Source of the DNA: Acidobacteriaceae bacterium
GTDB taxonomy: Bacteria > Acidobacteriota > Terriglobia > Terriglobales > Acidobacteriaceae
NCBI GenBank assembly: GCA_030040395.1
Contig: JASHTU010000529.1
Coordinates: 1-6,095 of the forward strand
Direction of reading: 5' to 3'
Length of the DNA stretch: 6,095 bases
Made by a program: the position numbers and the translations under genes. Below, piece after piece: positions 5,161-6,095 of the stretch. Position 1 is the first letter of the stretch, and every line of letters starts with the position of its first letter. Below the pieces are notes generated by a model. It was not told the DNA's origin. It did no database searches and saw only the letters and a list, made by a program, of their open reading frames with translations.

Positions 5161-6095
5161 ATGAGCACAACCACTGCGGTGCTGCACCATACGCAACCCG
5201 CGGCTGCCGAATGGCGGCCGTCGGTGAACCCGTGGATGGTCGCTATTTCCGTAATGCTCGCCACCTTCATGGTGGTCCTCGACTCCTCCATCGCCAACGT
5301 CGCCCTGCCGCACATTGCCGGCAGCCTTTCGGCCTCCACGGACGAATCCACCTGGGTGCTCACCAGCTATCTGGTCTCCAGCGCCATCATGCTCCCGACA
5401 TCGGGATGGATCGCGCGGCGCATCGGGCGCAAGCGTCTGCTCATGATCTCCATCCTCGCCTTTACCTCGGCGTCCATCCTGTGCGGCATGGCCATTGGCA
5501 TGCCCATGCTCATCGTGGCCCGCGTGCTGCAGGGCGTGGGCGGCGGCGGCATGCAGCCCCTCGCCCAGTCGATCCTGCTCGAAAGCTTTCCTTCCGAGCA
5601 GCACGGCAAGGCCATGGCCGCCTATGGCGTGGGCATTGTGGTTGCGCCCGTCATCGGCCCCACCCTGGGCGGATGGATCACCGACAGCTACTCCTGGCGC
5701 TGGATCTTCTATATCAACCTGCCCGTGGGCCTCATGGCGCTGTTCATGGCCAACCTCTATATCGAAGACCCTCCCTATCTGCGCCGGGCCGCGCGCGTCG
5801 CCATCGACTATTTCGGCTTTGGCCTGATGGCCCTGTGGCTGGGCTCAATGCAGTTGGTGCTCGACAAGGGCCAGGAAGCCGATTGGTTCGAAGCCGACTG
5901 GATTCGCTGCCTCGCCGCCGTCTCGACCGTCGCGTTCCTGGGCTTTGTGGCCCGCGAACTCAGCAACCGCGACCCCATTGTGCAATTGCGCGTGCTCTTG
6001 GACCGCAACTTCTGCGTAGGCACGGTCATCACCGGCCTTTACGGCGTGGTGCTCTACGGCGTCACGGCCATGATGCCGTTGTTTTTGCAAACCGT
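5161..6095 (+). CDS. DHA2-family (EmrB/QacA type) MFS drug exporter, N-terminal part
   Basis: Inner-membrane proton-driven exporter of the 14-helix DHA2 group, whose members expel drugs and other toxic compounds. 311 full codons are visible and the frame is open to the window edge; family members are usually ~500-530 residues. After a ~24-residue cytoplasmic N-terminus, helix 1 (about 25-45) ends in LDSSIANVALP (40-50) with the conserved Asp41. Helix 2 is about 66-83, then motif A-like GWIARRIGRKR (82-92), whose Arg-rich form is common in EmrB-type proteins. Helix 4 carries RVLQGVGGGG (121-130, motif B). Helix 5 holds motif C, GIVVAPVIGPTLGGW (158-172), the antiporter signature. Helix 6 follows WRWIFYINLPVG (179-190); further helices lie near 216-236, 247-264 and 286-306. 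Start: an in-frame TGA at 5155-5157 excludes upstream starts, making ATG 5161 the first available. Such genes often sit with a HlyD/EmrA adaptor and a TetR regulator; neither is seen upstream, so they would have to be downstream or elsewhere. Substrate unknown. Confidence 0.94.
   Translation, partial: MSTTTAVLHHTQPAAAEWRPSVNPWMVAISVMLATFMVVLDSSIANVALPHIAGSLSASTDESTWVLTSYLVSSAIMLPTSGWIARRIGRKRLLMISILAFTSASILCGMAIGMPMLIVARVLQGVGGGGMQPLAQSILLESFPSEQHGKAMAAYGVGIVVAPVIGPTLGGWITDSYSWRWIFYINLPVGLMALFMANLYIEDPPYLRRAARVAIDYFGFGLMALWLGSMQLVLDKGQEADWFEADWIRCLAAVSTVAFLGFVARELSNRDPIVQLRVLLDRNFCVGTVITGLYGVVLYGVTAMMPLFLQT

Noticed and set aside
5086..5604. A 172-codon minus-strand frame over the start of the exporter
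   Set aside because: The His/Gly/Asp-rich product is a shadow of the exporter coding strand, which has clear MFS motifs.

Overview
This is a GC-rich bacterial window with strongly G/C-biased third codon positions, densely coding, with no RNA genes, insertion sequences or CRISPR arrays visible. The lineage cannot be fixed from six genes. The mix (methylmalonyl-CoA mutase with MeaB, a DinB/YfiT-like protein, a cytidylate-kinase-like protein, a stand-alone ATP-grasp protein, an EmrB/QacA-type exporter) and the codon style would fit Acidobacteriota or a similar soil phylum. That is inference, not proof.

Layout. (1) Bases 1-2125, + strand: the 3' half of a methylmalonyl-CoA mutase large subunit gene, including its whole cobalamin-binding domain, followed with no gap by meaB, the GTPase chaperone of that mutase. 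The two form one operon for the B12-dependent step between methylmalonyl-CoA and succinyl-CoA. meaB starts at a TTG directly after the TGA of the mutase, in the same frame. (2) 2126-2300: a spacer with a GC-rich hairpin just before the next ribosome binding site. (3) 2301-2783, +: a small DinB/YfiT-like four-helix protein with a likely His metal triad. (4) 2780-3463, - strand: a cytidylate-kinase-like (Cytidylate_kin2 type) P-loop protein. It converges on the DinB gene, and the two stop codons share one CTAG palindrome. (5) 3464-3703: a divergent intergenic region. (6) 3704-4987, +: an ATP-grasp ligase-like protein with a long, apparently disordered Pro/Ala/Lys-rich then acidic tail. (7) 4988-5160: a regulatory-looking spacer with two inverted repeats and a possible nine-codon leader ORF. 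(8) 5161-6095, +: the N-terminal ~60% of a DHA2 (EmrB/QacA) MFS exporter, running off the window.

Only the mutase and MeaB clearly work together. The other four genes look like separate housekeeping or accessory units. I see no convincing multi-gene novel system. The most interesting signals are small: the in-frame TGA-TTG junction, the fused CTAG stop codons, the ATP-grasp tail, and the palindrome plus leader ORF ahead of the exporter, whose own start lacks a good Shine-Dalgarno sequence.
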